Below are positions 42,073 through 51,718 of a stretch of 64,000 nucleotides of DNA, piece after piece. Under the pieces are notes generated by a model that was not told where the DNA came from, did no database searches, and saw nothing but the letters and a program-made list of their open reading frames with translations. The position numbers and the translations under genes were made by a program. Every line of letters begins with the position of its first letter. Position 1 is the stretch's first letter. This DNA comes from Gillisella vitis (lineage in GTDB: Bacteria; Pseudomonadota; Alphaproteobacteria; Rhizobiales; Rhizobiaceae): positions 120,481 to 184,480 of the forward strand of contig WPHV01000013.1 of the NCBI GenBank assembly GCA_009744235.1. Direction: 5' to 3'.

Positions 42073-44748
42073 ATGGCAGACGAAGAGTTCCGTCGAGACT
42101 TCAGCAGCTCCGCTCCCGTGACTTCGAATAGCCCAGGAGCCAGAACTGTACCAGTCCCGCTCACACCACGATCGACCGCTGTCCGACAAGACGGCACGGA
42201 CCCCATGACAACAACTGGTTTCTCACGATCACCAATTTCTGGCGGCCTACCCGACCTTCCGGGTACTTCAACCGCAAATCAGGGGCCAGCAGCCCATGTC
42301 CGGAATACCCATGCCGGAATCCCACTGAGATCAACCGAGGCTCCCGCGGGCGGACCTGCAGATTTACCGATGAGCGAACGGTATCTTCGTGCGACAAGGC
42401 AATACTTGCGTGAGACTGAACAGGAATACGCCGCCGAAGGCCGCCGCGAAGCGACTCCATCGTCACGTTTTCGCAAAGGAGGAACAAAGCGATCACGCGA
42501 AGATGAGCAGTCTGGTGACGATAGTGAATCCGTTGCGAAGCAGCGCGCCCCCTCAGAAAACGAGATCAATATGATTGCAAGACCTCTGACTGTGGAGGAA
42601 GGCGCGACTACGGCGCCCAGGTCGCAAGGGTCGCACGCGTCTGTGATGGGGCTGGATGATCTCGAGGAGATTGAAGAGAGTTATTCGGAACCTCAACATG
42701 AAATTTCGACGCTTCCTGTTGACACAACCACGTTGGTTTCAAGTCTGGACACCGTCATTGCAGGAGAGGGGCAACCTGAAGAAACATTCGACGCTGCGCC
42801 ATACGCGATCGAAGACGACAGGGATAATGAGGGGGCGGCTAACAGCGTTCCGTCGACTCCACAACTTTCCTCATGGCCGGGGTTAGATGACCTTCATGAG
42901 TTTGACGATAGTGCTTCGCCTTATGGACACAGTACTCAGAGTTTTCCTGCTAACATAGCCGCTGGGGATTCAAGCACTGACGCAGGGTCCCCCAGCATTG
43001 CAAGCACCCAAATCCTCGAAGACGTTAACACTGACGATTCCGACGAGCGGAACGAGCTCGATGGCCAAACAGTTTCAGGATCGATCCATGAAAGTTCGGT
43101 TCAAGCTGTGAGGCCGCGGCAAGAGCGCTTCGATGACTTCCCCGATTTGACCGACGAGGAACTGGCTAGAATCGACGCACTATCTGAAACTCGCACCACT
43201 TCGAAGGGGAATTCTGCATCCGATATTCATGCGGTCATGCCGGATAATGTTCTCTCGCGAGTGGATTTTGCTGTGGGTGCCGACGAGCTGCGTGCAATCC
43301 CTGCGGTCCATCGGGAGGGTTCTCGGCTCGAGTTGAACCCACCAGAAGGAAAGTTCGATGACTTCCCCGATTTGACCGATGAGGAACTGGCGAGAATCGA
43401 CGCACTATCTGAACCTCGCACCACTTCGAAACGGGATGTTGCACCCAATATTCATCCGGTCATGCCGGATAATGTTCTCTCGCGAGTGGATTTTGCTGCG
43501 GGTGCCGACGAGCTGCGTGCAAGCCCTGCGGTCCATCGGGAGGGTTCTCGGCTTGAATTTAGCCCACCAGAAGCAAAATCCGATGACTTCCCCGATTTGA
43601 CCGACGAGGAACTGGCTAGAATCGACGCACTATCTGAAACGCATTCCAAGAGACCTCGCTCCGCGCGGGATGTTACAGGCGATTTCCATGGGGTCAGCTT
43701 GAATGAGGCTTTCGAGAAAGTGGGTTCGCCCACTATTGCCCCGGAAACGAGCATCGAACGCGCGCCTGGATCATCACAAGCGATCCGCAAGGACCTTCCT
43801 GGCTTGAGCACCGTAGAGCCCTCGCATATCAGCGAAGCATCGCGTGTTAACATAGCTTTTGAAAAGGGGAAACAAAAGGTCGCGTTAGGAGATGAGGTTC
43901 GGCCAGACCTCAGCACGTCCCAAGCTTACCAGCCGCGGCACCCGTCAACCCATACGATTTTTGATGCTGAACATATTGGTGATAACCTGCTGATCGGGAA
44001 CGAGCCAGTTCCCCCGTGGCCCCATCCGTGGGAGCATGTCGTGCTCTTTGAGACATGCCGACAAATATTTGAAAGAAAAGGGAAGTGGCCCATTGCGGAG
44101 GACTTGGACAACAGTGTGATCCTGGTCAAAAAAGTGGATGGCGCACAAACATCTTATATGCCCCGAAATCAGCTTCTTTTGCATCTCGGTCCCCAAAAGT
44201 ATCTCGAACGAATGAAGGCGCTCGGTCTTTCCGAGAACACTTTCAGCAGGCTGAAGACCGATAGGCAATATCACTATAATACACCTGCTGGACCACGAGT
44301 CAGCGATCATGACTATGAGTTCCCGCTACAGGCAGGTGTGCACAATCCGGAGGTGATGGTTCAGCATCGTGGTGGAACCTTCTTTGCGTTTTGGCCAAAG
44401 CTCCTCAGGCTGGAAAAACTTGCCACTGTGACGAACACGTATGGCACGGAGAATGTTTGGCTCAAATCACCAGACAACGCTTACATGACGCCGGCGACGT
44501 ATAATTCCAGAGCGGCGGATGGCGCCGAAGACCTTTTTGCCAAGTTCATACATCCCGCTCATGTCTTCGACCACGCCGATAACCCTGAAACTTCAAGCGT
44601 AAAAAATGTCCGCGACATCATGCCCGGCGCAAATCGCGCGCAACCTACCGATCGCACCGGGGCGCAATCCGTGGGTCGCAGCGGACACAGCCGCGACGCG
44701 CCGCTTGATACGAGGGAATCCCGTATGCGTGAAGACTATGGGCGGTAG
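42073..44748 (+). CDS. virD3: VirD3-position protein, probable effector
   Basis: An 891-residue protein between virD2 and virD4, the virD3 position. VirD3 is the least conserved virD product and has no assigned function. Seen here: a Ser/Pro-rich amino terminus (residues 1-150); a basic KGGTKRSREDE cluster near 135-145 like an NLS; a long acidic middle; two exact 75-residue repeats plus the start of a third (about residues 353-525), each opening with DDFPDLTDEELARIDALSE; a folded-looking carboxy-terminal part (about 640-850) with aromatic motifs such as PPWPHPWEHVVLF; and an Arg-rich tail (LDTRESRMREDYGR) resembling T4SS export signals. It is probably exported through VirD4. Assignment to VirD3 rests on position and amino terminus. 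Confidence 0.7.
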   Translation: MADEEFRRDFSSSAPVTSNSPGARTVPVPLTPRSTAVRQDGTDPMTTTGFSRSPISGGLPDLPGTSTANQGPAAHVRNTHAGIPLRSTEAPAGGPADLPMSERYLRATRQYLRETEQEYAAEGRREATPSSRFRKGGTKRSREDEQSGDDSESVAKQRAPSENEINMIARPLTVEEGATTAPRSQGSHASVMGLDDLEEIEESYSEPQHEISTLPVDTTTLVSSLDTVIAGEGQPEETFDAAPYAIEDDRDNEGAANSVPSTPQLSSWPGLDDLHEFDDSASPYGHSTQSFPANIAAGDSSTDAGSPSIASTQILEDVNTDDSDERNELDGQTVSGSIHESSVQAVRPRQERFDDFPDLTDEELARIDALSETRTTSKGNSASDIHAVMPDNVLSRVDFAVGADELRAIPAVHREGSRLELNPPEGKFDDFPDLTDEELARIDALSEPRTTSKRDVAPNIHPVMPDNVLSRVDFAAGADELRASPAVHREGSRLEFSPPEAKSDDFPDLTDEELARIDALSETHSKRPRSARDVTGDFHGVSLNEAFEKVGSPTIAPETSIERAPGSSQAIRKDLPGLSTVEPSHISEASRVNIAFEKGKQKVALGDEVRPDLSTSQAYQPRHPSTHTIFDAEHIGDNLLIGNEPVPPWPHPWEHVVLFETCRQIFERKGKWPIAEDLDNSVILVKKVDGAQTSYMPRNQLLLHLGPQKYLERMKALGLSENTFSRLKTDRQYHYNTPAGPRVSDHDYEFPLQAGVHNPEVMVQHRGGTFFAFWPKLLRLEKLATVTNTYGTENVWLKSPDNAYMTPATYNSRAADGAEDLFAKFIHPAHVFDHADNPETSSVKNVRDIMPGANRAQPTDRTGAQSVGRSGHSRDAPLDTRESRMREDYGR
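43129..43640 (+). repeat. 225-bp in-frame tandem repeat in virD3
   Basis: Units start at 43129, 43354 and 43579, exactly 225 bp (75 codons) apart. The first two units are full length and nearly identical in DNA; the third keeps only the first 60 or so bases. The high identity suggests a recent duplication. Confidence 0.95.
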
Positions 44749-44808
44749 TTTCAGCTATCCGCACAACAAGTTGCCCTTTCCGATAGGGGATCGAAGCGTG
44801 GTCACGTG

Positions 44809-46809
44809 ATGAATTCAGGCAAGTACACGCCAATACGCCTAGCTATAAGCATAGTATGTTCACTGGTCGCTGGGTTTTGCGCGGCAAGTCTCTATGCAAC
44901 ATTCCGCCATGGCTTTACTGGCGAAGCGATGATGACGTTCAGCGTTTTCGCGTTCTTGTACGAGGCACCACCTTATTTGGGATACGCAAGCCCCATCTTC
45001 TATCACGGATTGGCGATTATATTTGCCACCTCCGCGTTCATACTGCTGTGCCAACTATTCCTATCGATGCGCGATCCCGAGCATCACGGAACTGCTCGCT
45101 GGGCCGGGGTTGGCGAAATGCGATACGCCGGCTACCTCCAGCGATACAGTTGCATCAAGGGCCCCATCTTCGGAAAGATATGTGGGCCGCGCTGGTTCGG
45201 AAGCTATCTAACCAATGGAGACCAACCTCACAGCCTTATTGTCGCGCCAACCCGCGCCGGTAAGGGCGTTGGCGTCGTTATTCCGACATTGCTAACCTTT
45301 CAGGGCTCGGTGATTGCTTTGGATGTGAAGGGTGAGCTTTTTGAACTCACGTCGCGAGCGCGTAAATCGAGCGGCGACGCGGTTTTCAAGTTCTCACCGT
45401 TAGATCCAGAGCGGCGAACGCACTGCTACAATCCTGTACTGGATATCGCCGCGTTGCCACCCGAGCGGCGCTTTACCGAAACGCGCCGCCTCGCCGCCAA
45501 TCTTATCACAGCCAAGGGCAAGGGAGCAGAAGGTTTCATTGACGGCGCAAGGGATCTTTTCGTTGCAGGCATCCTGAGCTGCATTGAGCGCGGCACACCC
45601 ACAATCGGTTCCGTTTACGACCTATTTGCTCAGCCGGGCGAGAAATACAAGCTTTTTGCTAAACTCGCGGAGGAAACCCAAAACAAAGAGGCTCAGCGCA
45701 TATTCGACAACATGGCAGGAAATGACACCAAAATTCTGACATCCTATACATCGGTGCTCGGCGACGGCGGGCTCAATCTTTGGGCCGATCCGCTGGTCAA
45801 AGCAGCGACAAGTCAATCCGATTTTTCCGTTTACGACCTACGTCGGAAGAGGACCTGCATTTATCTTTGTGTCAGCCCAAATGATCTTGAGGTCGTAGCG
45901 CCGTTGATGCGCCTCCTCTTTCAGCAGGTTGTGTCAATCCTTCAGCGAACGCTGCCTGTTAAGGATGAACGGCATGAGGTCCTGTTTCTCCTCGACGAGT
46001 TCAAGCATTTGGGCAAGCTGGAAGCGGTGGAAACGGCAATCACCACGATTGCCGGTTATAAGGGCCGCTTCATGTTTATTATACAGAGTCTGTCGGCCTT
46101 GACCGGAACTTATGATGAGGCCGGCAAGCAAAATTTCCTCAGCAATACGGGCGTGCAGGTATTCATGGCTACGGCTGACGACGAGACACCAACCTACATT
46201 TCTAAAGCTATCGGCGAATACACGTTCCAGGCTCGCTCAACGTCATACAGCCAAGCTCGCATGTTTGATCATAACATCCAGATCTCCGATCAGGGTGCTC
46301 CTCTTTTGCGACCCGAACAAGTCCGCCTGCTCGACGACAACTACGAAATAGTCCTTATCAAGGGCCAGCCTCCTCTCAAACTCCGGAAGGTGCGATATTA
46401 TTCCGATTTCATGTTGAAGCGGATTTTCGAAAGCCAAGCGGGTTCCCTTCCCGAGCCCGCATCTTTGATGCTCCCGGAAGACACGAATCTCTTTGGCGAC
46501 AATCTCAGTCAACGAGCAACTGGCACCACTATGCTAGAGGCGGTGCAGATCGAACCGACAGACTATGGAGAAGCCGATACTTCCCTGAGTAAAACCATGG
46601 TTGATGGAGAGGATAGTGTCGCAATTGGGATGGAGGTTTACCCTGGGTCAAACGAAGTTGGTGACATTGGCGAGTGCAGCGGTTCCGCCGCCGCCGAACC
46701 TGTGTCCGAGATGCCTCCGGAAATAGCTCCAGCACTATTGGCGCAACGCGAGCTCCTCGAGCAGATCATTTCGCTCCAGCGACGCGGTGAAATTGCGCCT
46801 GACACTTGA
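44809..46809 (+). CDS. virD4: VirD4 coupling protein
   Basis: A 666-residue type IV coupling ATPase that recruits the VirD2-T-strand and effector proteins to the VirB channel. Two or three amino-terminal membrane helices (about residues 9-30 and 60-85) are followed by Walker A VAPTRAGKGVGV near 146-157 and Walker B FLLDEFKHLGKLE near 395. Sequence is nearly that of other Ti VirD4. The ATG at 44809 is preferred over the adjacent GTG at 44806. The variable tail after residue 570 differs from other VirD4. Confidence 0.97.
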   Translation: MNSGKYTPIRLAISIVCSLVAGFCAASLYATFRHGFTGEAMMTFSVFAFLYEAPPYLGYASPIFYHGLAIIFATSAFILLCQLFLSMRDPEHHGTARWAGVGEMRYAGYLQRYSCIKGPIFGKICGPRWFGSYLTNGDQPHSLIVAPTRAGKGVGVVIPTLLTFQGSVIALDVKGELFELTSRARKSSGDAVFKFSPLDPERRTHCYNPVLDIAALPPERRFTETRRLAANLITAKGKGAEGFIDGARDLFVAGILSCIERGTPTIGSVYDLFAQPGEKYKLFAKLAEETQNKEAQRIFDNMAGNDTKILTSYTSVLGDGGLNLWADPLVKAATSQSDFSVYDLRRKRTCIYLCVSPNDLEVVAPLMRLLFQQVVSILQRTLPVKDERHEVLFLLDEFKHLGKLEAVETAITTIAGYKGRFMFIIQSLSALTGTYDEAGKQNFLSNTGVQVFMATADDETPTYISKAIGEYTFQARSTSYSQARMFDHNIQISDQGAPLLRPEQVRLLDDNYEIVLIKGQPPLKLRKVRYYSDFMLKRIFESQAGSLPEPASLMLPEDTNLFGDNLSQRATGTTMLEAVQIEPTDYGEADTSLSKTMVDGEDSVAIGMEVYPGSNEVGDIGECSGSAAAEPVSEMPPEIAPALLAQRELLEQIISLQRRGEIAPDT

Positions 46810-46911
46810 AATGCGTTGTGACGACATTTCCGATCGAGCCTTGTGAGCGCCGTTAGATGCCAGTTCGTGAATTCATGACCAACGAAGTTTGCAGATTGAT
46901 GAAACATCGCC

Positions 46912-49425
46912 ATGAACCCGCCGGGAAATTCAAAAATTGGGCTCACCGCGTCGGCTAGATCCTCGCCCGACGTTCACTCCGGAGTTAACCCTGTCCTTCG
47001 TCCCAAGGAGTTCAGGAACCGTTGTGCTGGCTCCTCATCTGGCAGTCAAACGGATCGCTGGGAAGAATCATCTGCATCTTTCTTTTACGATGGAATGAGA
47101 CTGGGCGCTGCAGAGCGGTCGGCATACGAGGCCTGGAATGAAACGGGCCGACCGACGTGGAAAGACCTCGTGCTGAGTGCCCGTCTTAATGATATCGACA
47201 GTTCCGCTTGGAATTTCGATGGCAGACAAACGACCTCGTCGGTTTTTGTCTATGAGGGTGTTCCTCTGGGGGAAGGAGAACGACGTGTCTACGAGGAATG
47301 GCCGGAGCCCGGACAGCCGGGGTGGCAAGAGCTCGTTGTGAACGCTCGCATTGCAGAACTACACCCGTCTGCTTCAGTTTCGCATGAGCGCGATCCCCCT
47401 GAAAGAAGCACGGAGTTCCGGTCCGATGCGCCCAAGCGCAAGCGGAAAGGCTCAATAGACCAAGACGAGAGTGTCCCTGCATCATTTTACTATGATGGGA
47501 TGAGGCTCAGCTCACCCGAGCGCGAAGTATATGACAACTGGAGCAAACCGGAACCACCTTCGTGGAGAGACCTGATAATAGACGCGCGTCTTGATGCTAT
47601 TGACAGGTCCGCCTGGTTCCATGAATCGGGAGGCGCTTCGGTCTTTGAGTACGAAGGGATCCCGCTGGGTGAGGGGGAACGCCTGGCATATGAAAGGTGG
47701 CTGGAGCCCGCGCAGCCCGGATGGGAAGATCTCGTCGTGAACGCACGCGTTGCTGAATTAAACCAGTCTGATCGGACCTCGTGTGAGAACGAAAGTCTTG
47801 AAGCAGGAAAGGAACTTCCACCTGACGAATTGGAGGGCATGTTGGGCTCCCCAATTGACGGTGCGCAGGACGCTCGTGCATCCTTTGTGTATGATGGAGT
47901 GACACTCGGAGCGCCCGAGCGTGACGTGTACGAGAACTGGGACAAGCCCGAACGACCCTCATGGGAAGATCTAATCCTGGATGCCCGCCTCGCTGCGGTA
48001 CAGGATTCCTCGATCTCAAGTTTGGCGCCTGGAGAAGAAACCAACTCAGCTTTCTTTTATGACGGGATTGCGCTGGGAAACGCGGAACTCCGGGCATACG
48101 CAAGGTGGAGGCAGCCTGCTCAACCGCGGTGGCAGAATTTGGTGGTGAACGCGCGTTTGTTGGAACTTGACCCTTCGGCTTGGATTCGCGATGAACATGA
48201 CCCATTTGAGGAAGTCGAGGAGCTCAACTCGCCTTCGCGATCGACTTCCCCAAGTGAGGCCAAGCGCACTTTGGGTAAGCTTGATCTCAATCGACCGGCC
48301 CACAGATGTGAAAAAACTTCAAAAGAAACGTGTCAGACAGGGCCCGGGACGTGCCTACGGTCGGAGATGCGGAGCGCAGCTCATGTTGAACTTTCTGGAC
48401 TGAACGCGTGTCGGGAGAACACAATTGCCAGTGGCCATGCTCTCAATGGCGGAGGCAAGATAAAGAGGCTCGGCTTCAAAAGCCACTTGACTGGAAACGG
48501 GGCTCTCCAAGGGCTGAATCCCGGTACGAAAGGAACAGCGTCCGACGAAGGCGGACAAGTTGTTCCGCCAGTCCGATCCAGTTGCCCGAGAGGCGATAAT
48601 ATCGGCACATACGGAAGTCGTAGGAACGAACGGGCGCGGCTCGCTACCGAGACTGGACAATTCGAGTCGGAGCACATTTTTGGCTTTAAGGTGGTCCACG
48701 AAGTTTTACGCAGAACGAAAGAAGGCCGTCGTCTCGAAAGGCCAATGCCTGCCTATCTTGAATGTAAAGAGCTTCATCGGCAGCATGTTGGAACTGGATG
48801 GAGGCGAAGCGGGCTAGTTGGGCGTGGATGGACAGATGATTCCAGTTATCGCTCAGATCAACGAGCAACCTTGTCAGACCCTGTCGCGTCTGCTGAAGGT
48901 GCAGCGGCTTCAAACGGATATCAGTTGAATCAACTGGGTTACGCACACCAACTCGCCAAGGATGGCCTGCAAAGCGTATCGTCCGACAGCGTTACTATGC
49001 CAATTCGTGTCGCAACAACCAGCTACAATTATACGGTAAGCCGTGATCCCCTGCTGTCACCTCCCAGCAAAGAGCAAGAGCCGCCAGTGCTTCATCTTGG
49101 GCCTCGTGGGCAGACAGAAGCTGTACTCGCGCGCGAGACTGCACTGACCGGACAATGGCCAACGCGCGATCGTGAACGTGAAGTCTATGGAGAGTTCCTG
49201 GCCCTGTACGATTTCAAGATGAAACTTGAGACCAGCTCGCTCAGTGTACGGCAAAAGAGAAAGGAACTCGTCTCCGCGTTGGACCGAACCGCCAGTTTGA
49301 TAGGGGCGGCGCCTTTGAAAGCTCAGTCGCAAAGCGCGGAACACTATAATACGGCTGAGTTGCCAGACGAACGGCGGGAGTATGATCCGCGCGAGCGAGG
49401 CCGACGAAGCCTCTTTCAGCGCTGA
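46912..49425 (+). CDS. virD5: VirD5 effector
   Basis: An 837-residue translocated effector. In other strains VirD5 enters the plant nucleus, protects VirE2 from VirF-dependent turnover and disturbs chromosome segregation. The amino-terminal half holds six related 45-residue units of the pattern F.YDG..LG..ER..Y..W..P..P.W..LV..AR, in two alternating types. The carboxy-terminal half is variable, with one weak echo of the unit near residue 750, and ends in Arg-rich RERGRRSLFQR, the expected export signal. It follows virD4 by 100 bases in the same direction. Confidence 0.9.
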   Translation: MNPPGNSKIGLTASARSSPDVHSGVNPVLRPKEFRNRCAGSSSGSQTDRWEESSASFFYDGMRLGAAERSAYEAWNETGRPTWKDLVLSARLNDIDSSAWNFDGRQTTSSVFVYEGVPLGEGERRVYEEWPEPGQPGWQELVVNARIAELHPSASVSHERDPPERSTEFRSDAPKRKRKGSIDQDESVPASFYYDGMRLSSPEREVYDNWSKPEPPSWRDLIIDARLDAIDRSAWFHESGGASVFEYEGIPLGEGERLAYERWLEPAQPGWEDLVVNARVAELNQSDRTSCENESLEAGKELPPDELEGMLGSPIDGAQDARASFVYDGVTLGAPERDVYENWDKPERPSWEDLILDARLAAVQDSSISSLAPGEETNSAFFYDGIALGNAELRAYARWRQPAQPRWQNLVVNARLLELDPSAWIRDEHDPFEEVEELNSPSRSTSPSEAKRTLGKLDLNRPAHRCEKTSKETCQTGPGTCLRSEMRSAAHVELSGLNACRENTIASGHALNGGGKIKRLGFKSHLTGNGALQGLNPGTKGTASDEGGQVVPPVRSSCPRGDNIGTYGSRRNERARLATETGQFESEHIFGFKVVHEVLRRTKEGRRLERPMPAYLECKELHRQHVGTGWRRSGLVGRGWTDDSSYRSDQRATLSDPVASAEGAAASNGYQLNQLGYAHQLAKDGLQSVSSDSVTMPIRVATTSYNYTVSRDPLLSPPSKEQEPPVLHLGPRGQTEAVLARETALTGQWPTRDREREVYGEFLALYDFKMKLETSSLSVRQKRKELVSALDRTASLIGAAPLKAQSQSAEHYNTAELPDERREYDPRERGRRSLFQR
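47074..48190 (+). repeat. Alternating A-B protein repeat in virD5
   Basis: Six units start near 47076, 47240, 47480, 47638, 47878 and 48046. Units 1, 3 and 5 share YDGM/YDGV with a polar linker; units 2, 4 and 6 share the P-x-Q-P-x-W and LVVNAR(I/V/L)xEL pattern. The spacing alternates about 160 and 240 bp, so the real repeat is an A-B pair of about 400 bp present three times. Confidence 0.8.
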
Positions 49426-49847
49426 CGGTGGTACAGGAATGACCAACCGATATCTGCAGGCCACCGCGTGCCGATCCTCTCCGGAAAATCGCGTCGAAGA
49501 TATCTGTGCTTGGCCGTTTGCCCTTTTCGCATGAGAACTACCAGATCGCGCAAAGCTGAACGAGGGTTACAGATGAAACGATAAACCCGTTCAACAATTT
49601 GGTCCCGGATGGTAGTTTCGACATGTTGTCGATTTCCATCCGGACTCTGAATTATGCTGCAGGAAAGACCTGCTGGCACAGGAATCCGGAGAGATCAACA
49701 GGCTGTCACGACTGGCCATCGGACGACTCGCGCCCCGTGTCGCTGAGTTAATCGGCACCGCCACGTAGAGCAACCGTTCACGAATGACCGTGATTGACTG
49801 GAGCAGCAATCAACAGGAGCCGGGCTCTGCCCTGCAGGAGAACAAAA
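49426..49847. other. virE promoter region
   Basis: About 420 bases without a supported gene. TACAGATGAAAC at 49568-49579 matches the vir box consensus at 10 of 12 positions and is the best VirG site candidate for virE1-E2-E3, though 270 bases from the virE1 start. Confidence 0.5.
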
Positions 49848-50036
49848 ATGGCGATAGTCAAACTCAATCCCAGCAATAGCAGCAATTCCTCGTCGCCCGA
49901 GACACATCGAGAAATCCAACAGAAAAAGACCGATAATCACGAACCAAGCGGTTTCACACAGTTGGACCTCGACATGATCGAGCTGGAGAATTTTGTTCAT
50001 CAGTGCCCGCTTCCCAACGAAGACCTGGCTGACTGA
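49848..50036 (+). CDS. virE1: VirE1 chaperone
   Basis: A 62-residue acidic export chaperone that holds VirE2 soluble and keeps it off DNA until secretion. The core FTQLDLDMIELENFVHQCPLP forms the amphipathic helix that fits between the two VirE2 domains. The ATG at 49848 has AGGAG eight bases upstream; the longer frame is not used. It is 13 bases before virE2. Confidence 0.94.
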   Translation: MAIVKLNPSNSSNSSSPETHREIQQKKTDNHEPSGFTQLDLDMIELENFVHQCPLPNEDLAD

Positions 50037-50049
50037 AAGGAGTTCGATA

Positions 50050-51651
50050 ATGAATCCGAACAGTGAAGGCAGTGATGAAAACAGCGTCGTAGTGGGCGTG
50101 CACAGCATCGAAACTGCCAATGACGGTTCCACCAAGCGGCAGAAGATAGTCAATTCCGACACGACCAACGATTTCGAGATGGTGAGTAGCCAAGAAACCC
50201 ACGAGTTTGGCGACCACGGCAGCAGCTCCGCTCAGACTGAAAGCCTCGAGTCCCGTCTGCATGAGACGAGCTCCCACCTTACGCAAGCTGACACACACAA
50301 TGATTTATCCAGCTTGTTTGCAAACATGGCATTGCCGGGTCACGACCGGCGGCCAGATGAGTATATTCTTGTCCGACAAACCGGAGGTGACGCGGTCGCC
50401 GGTGTCACTAAAGGTAACCTCGAACATCTACCGACCAAGGCGGAATTTAATGCGAGCTGCCGTCTCTACAGGGACGGAGCAGGCAACTACTTTCCGCCGC
50501 CGCTCGCATTTGAAAGGATTGCCGCTCCGCAGGAACTCGATACAAAATCGCGTTTTCAACACAAGCTGGAAGTGTGGAATCGCGCTCATGCCGAGATGGG
50601 TATCACGGGTACCAATATTTTTTATCAGACAGATAAAAATATAAAGCTTGATCAAAACTACAGATTGAAGCCAGAAGATCGGTATATACAAACAGAGAAA
50701 TATGGCCGCAGAGAAGTTCAAAAGCGCTATGAACACGAATTCCAGGCAGGATCGCTGCTCCCTGACATTCTGATCAAGACTCCGCAAAACGATATCCATT
50801 TCGTCTACAGGTTCGCAGGTGACAACTATGCGAATAAACCCTTCGATGAATTCCAACGCACCATAAAGGCCCAATATGGCAACGACACCGAGATCAAGCT
50901 TAGGTCGAAGTCAGGTATTATGCATGATTCCAAATACTTGGAAGCATGGGAAAAAGGCAGCGCGGATGTACGCTTTGCCGAGTTTGCAGGAGAGAATCGA
51001 GCCCACAACAAACAATTGCCGCTCGCGACGGTCAATATGGGACGGCAGCCAGACGGGAGCGGCGGGATGACTCGCGATCGCTTGGTTAGTGTTGGTTTCC
51101 TGATGCACAACGCACCCAATTCCCCCTGGGCGCTAGCGTTGAAAAAGGGAGAATTATGGGATCGCGTTCAAGTCCTTGCTCGCGACGGAAACCGTTATAT
51201 GACACCTCCCAGACTGGAATATTCCGATCCCGAACACTTCACGCAGTTGATGGGCCGAGTCGGATTGCCCCTTTCGATGGGCCGACAAAGCCATGCGAAC
51301 ACCGTCAAGTTTGAACGGTTTACCGAGCAGGCAGCGGTGATTGCTTCGAATGGCGCGGATCTACGCGACATTCGAGACCTCTCTCCGGACAAAGTGCAGC
51401 AGCTGACGGATAAAGATGTGCTCATTGCGGATCGCAATGAAAAAAGCCAGCGGACCGGCACCTATACGAGCGCTGCGGAATATAAGCGCCTTATGATGAA
51501 GCTGCCAGAGGACGCTGCCCAACTGCTTGGCGGTCCCGCCGATAAGTATTCACGTGATTTTGTCCGCCCAGAGCCCACTTCCCGACCGATCATTGATAGC
51601 CGTCGGAGCTACGAAAGTCGGCCGCGGGGCCAAACTGAAAACAGCCTGTGA
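50050..51651 (+). CDS. virE2: VirE2 single-strand DNA-binding effector
   Basis: A 533-residue exported protein that coats the T-strand in the plant cell and forms membrane channels. The two known NLS/DNA-binding segments are recognisable: RLKPEDRYIQTEKYGRR near residue 205 and KAQYGNDTEIKLRSK near 275. The two similar domains each open with a DG-x-x-Y-x-P motif (RDGAGNYFPP and ARDGNRYMTPP). The Arg-rich end RSYESRPRGQTENSL is the export signal. AAAGGA precedes the ATG at 50050. Confidence 0.97.
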   Translation: MNPNSEGSDENSVVVGVHSIETANDGSTKRQKIVNSDTTNDFEMVSSQETHEFGDHGSSSAQTESLESRLHETSSHLTQADTHNDLSSLFANMALPGHDRRPDEYILVRQTGGDAVAGVTKGNLEHLPTKAEFNASCRLYRDGAGNYFPPPLAFERIAAPQELDTKSRFQHKLEVWNRAHAEMGITGTNIFYQTDKNIKLDQNYRLKPEDRYIQTEKYGRREVQKRYEHEFQAGSLLPDILIKTPQNDIHFVYRFAGDNYANKPFDEFQRTIKAQYGNDTEIKLRSKSGIMHDSKYLEAWEKGSADVRFAEFAGENRAHNKQLPLATVNMGRQPDGSGGMTRDRLVSVGFLMHNAPNSPWALALKKGELWDRVQVLARDGNRYMTPPRLEYSDPEHFTQLMGRVGLPLSMGRQSHANTVKFERFTEQAAVIASNGADLRDIRDLSPDKVQQLTDKDVLIADRNEKSQRTGTYTSAAEYKRLMMKLPEDAAQLLGGPADKYSRDFVRPEPTSRPIIDSRRSYESRPRGQTENSL

Positions 51652-51718
51652 CTTTGCTACTGCCGCGCCGGCAATGAGACTTGTCACGTCACAAGCATCT
51701 GATTGAAAGAGCTTAGTC

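Noticed and set aside
42073-44748. The virD3-position protein as a GALLS-type protein.
   Set aside because: It has no helicase or TraA-like domain and none of the GALLS repeat, and intact virE1/virE2 are present.
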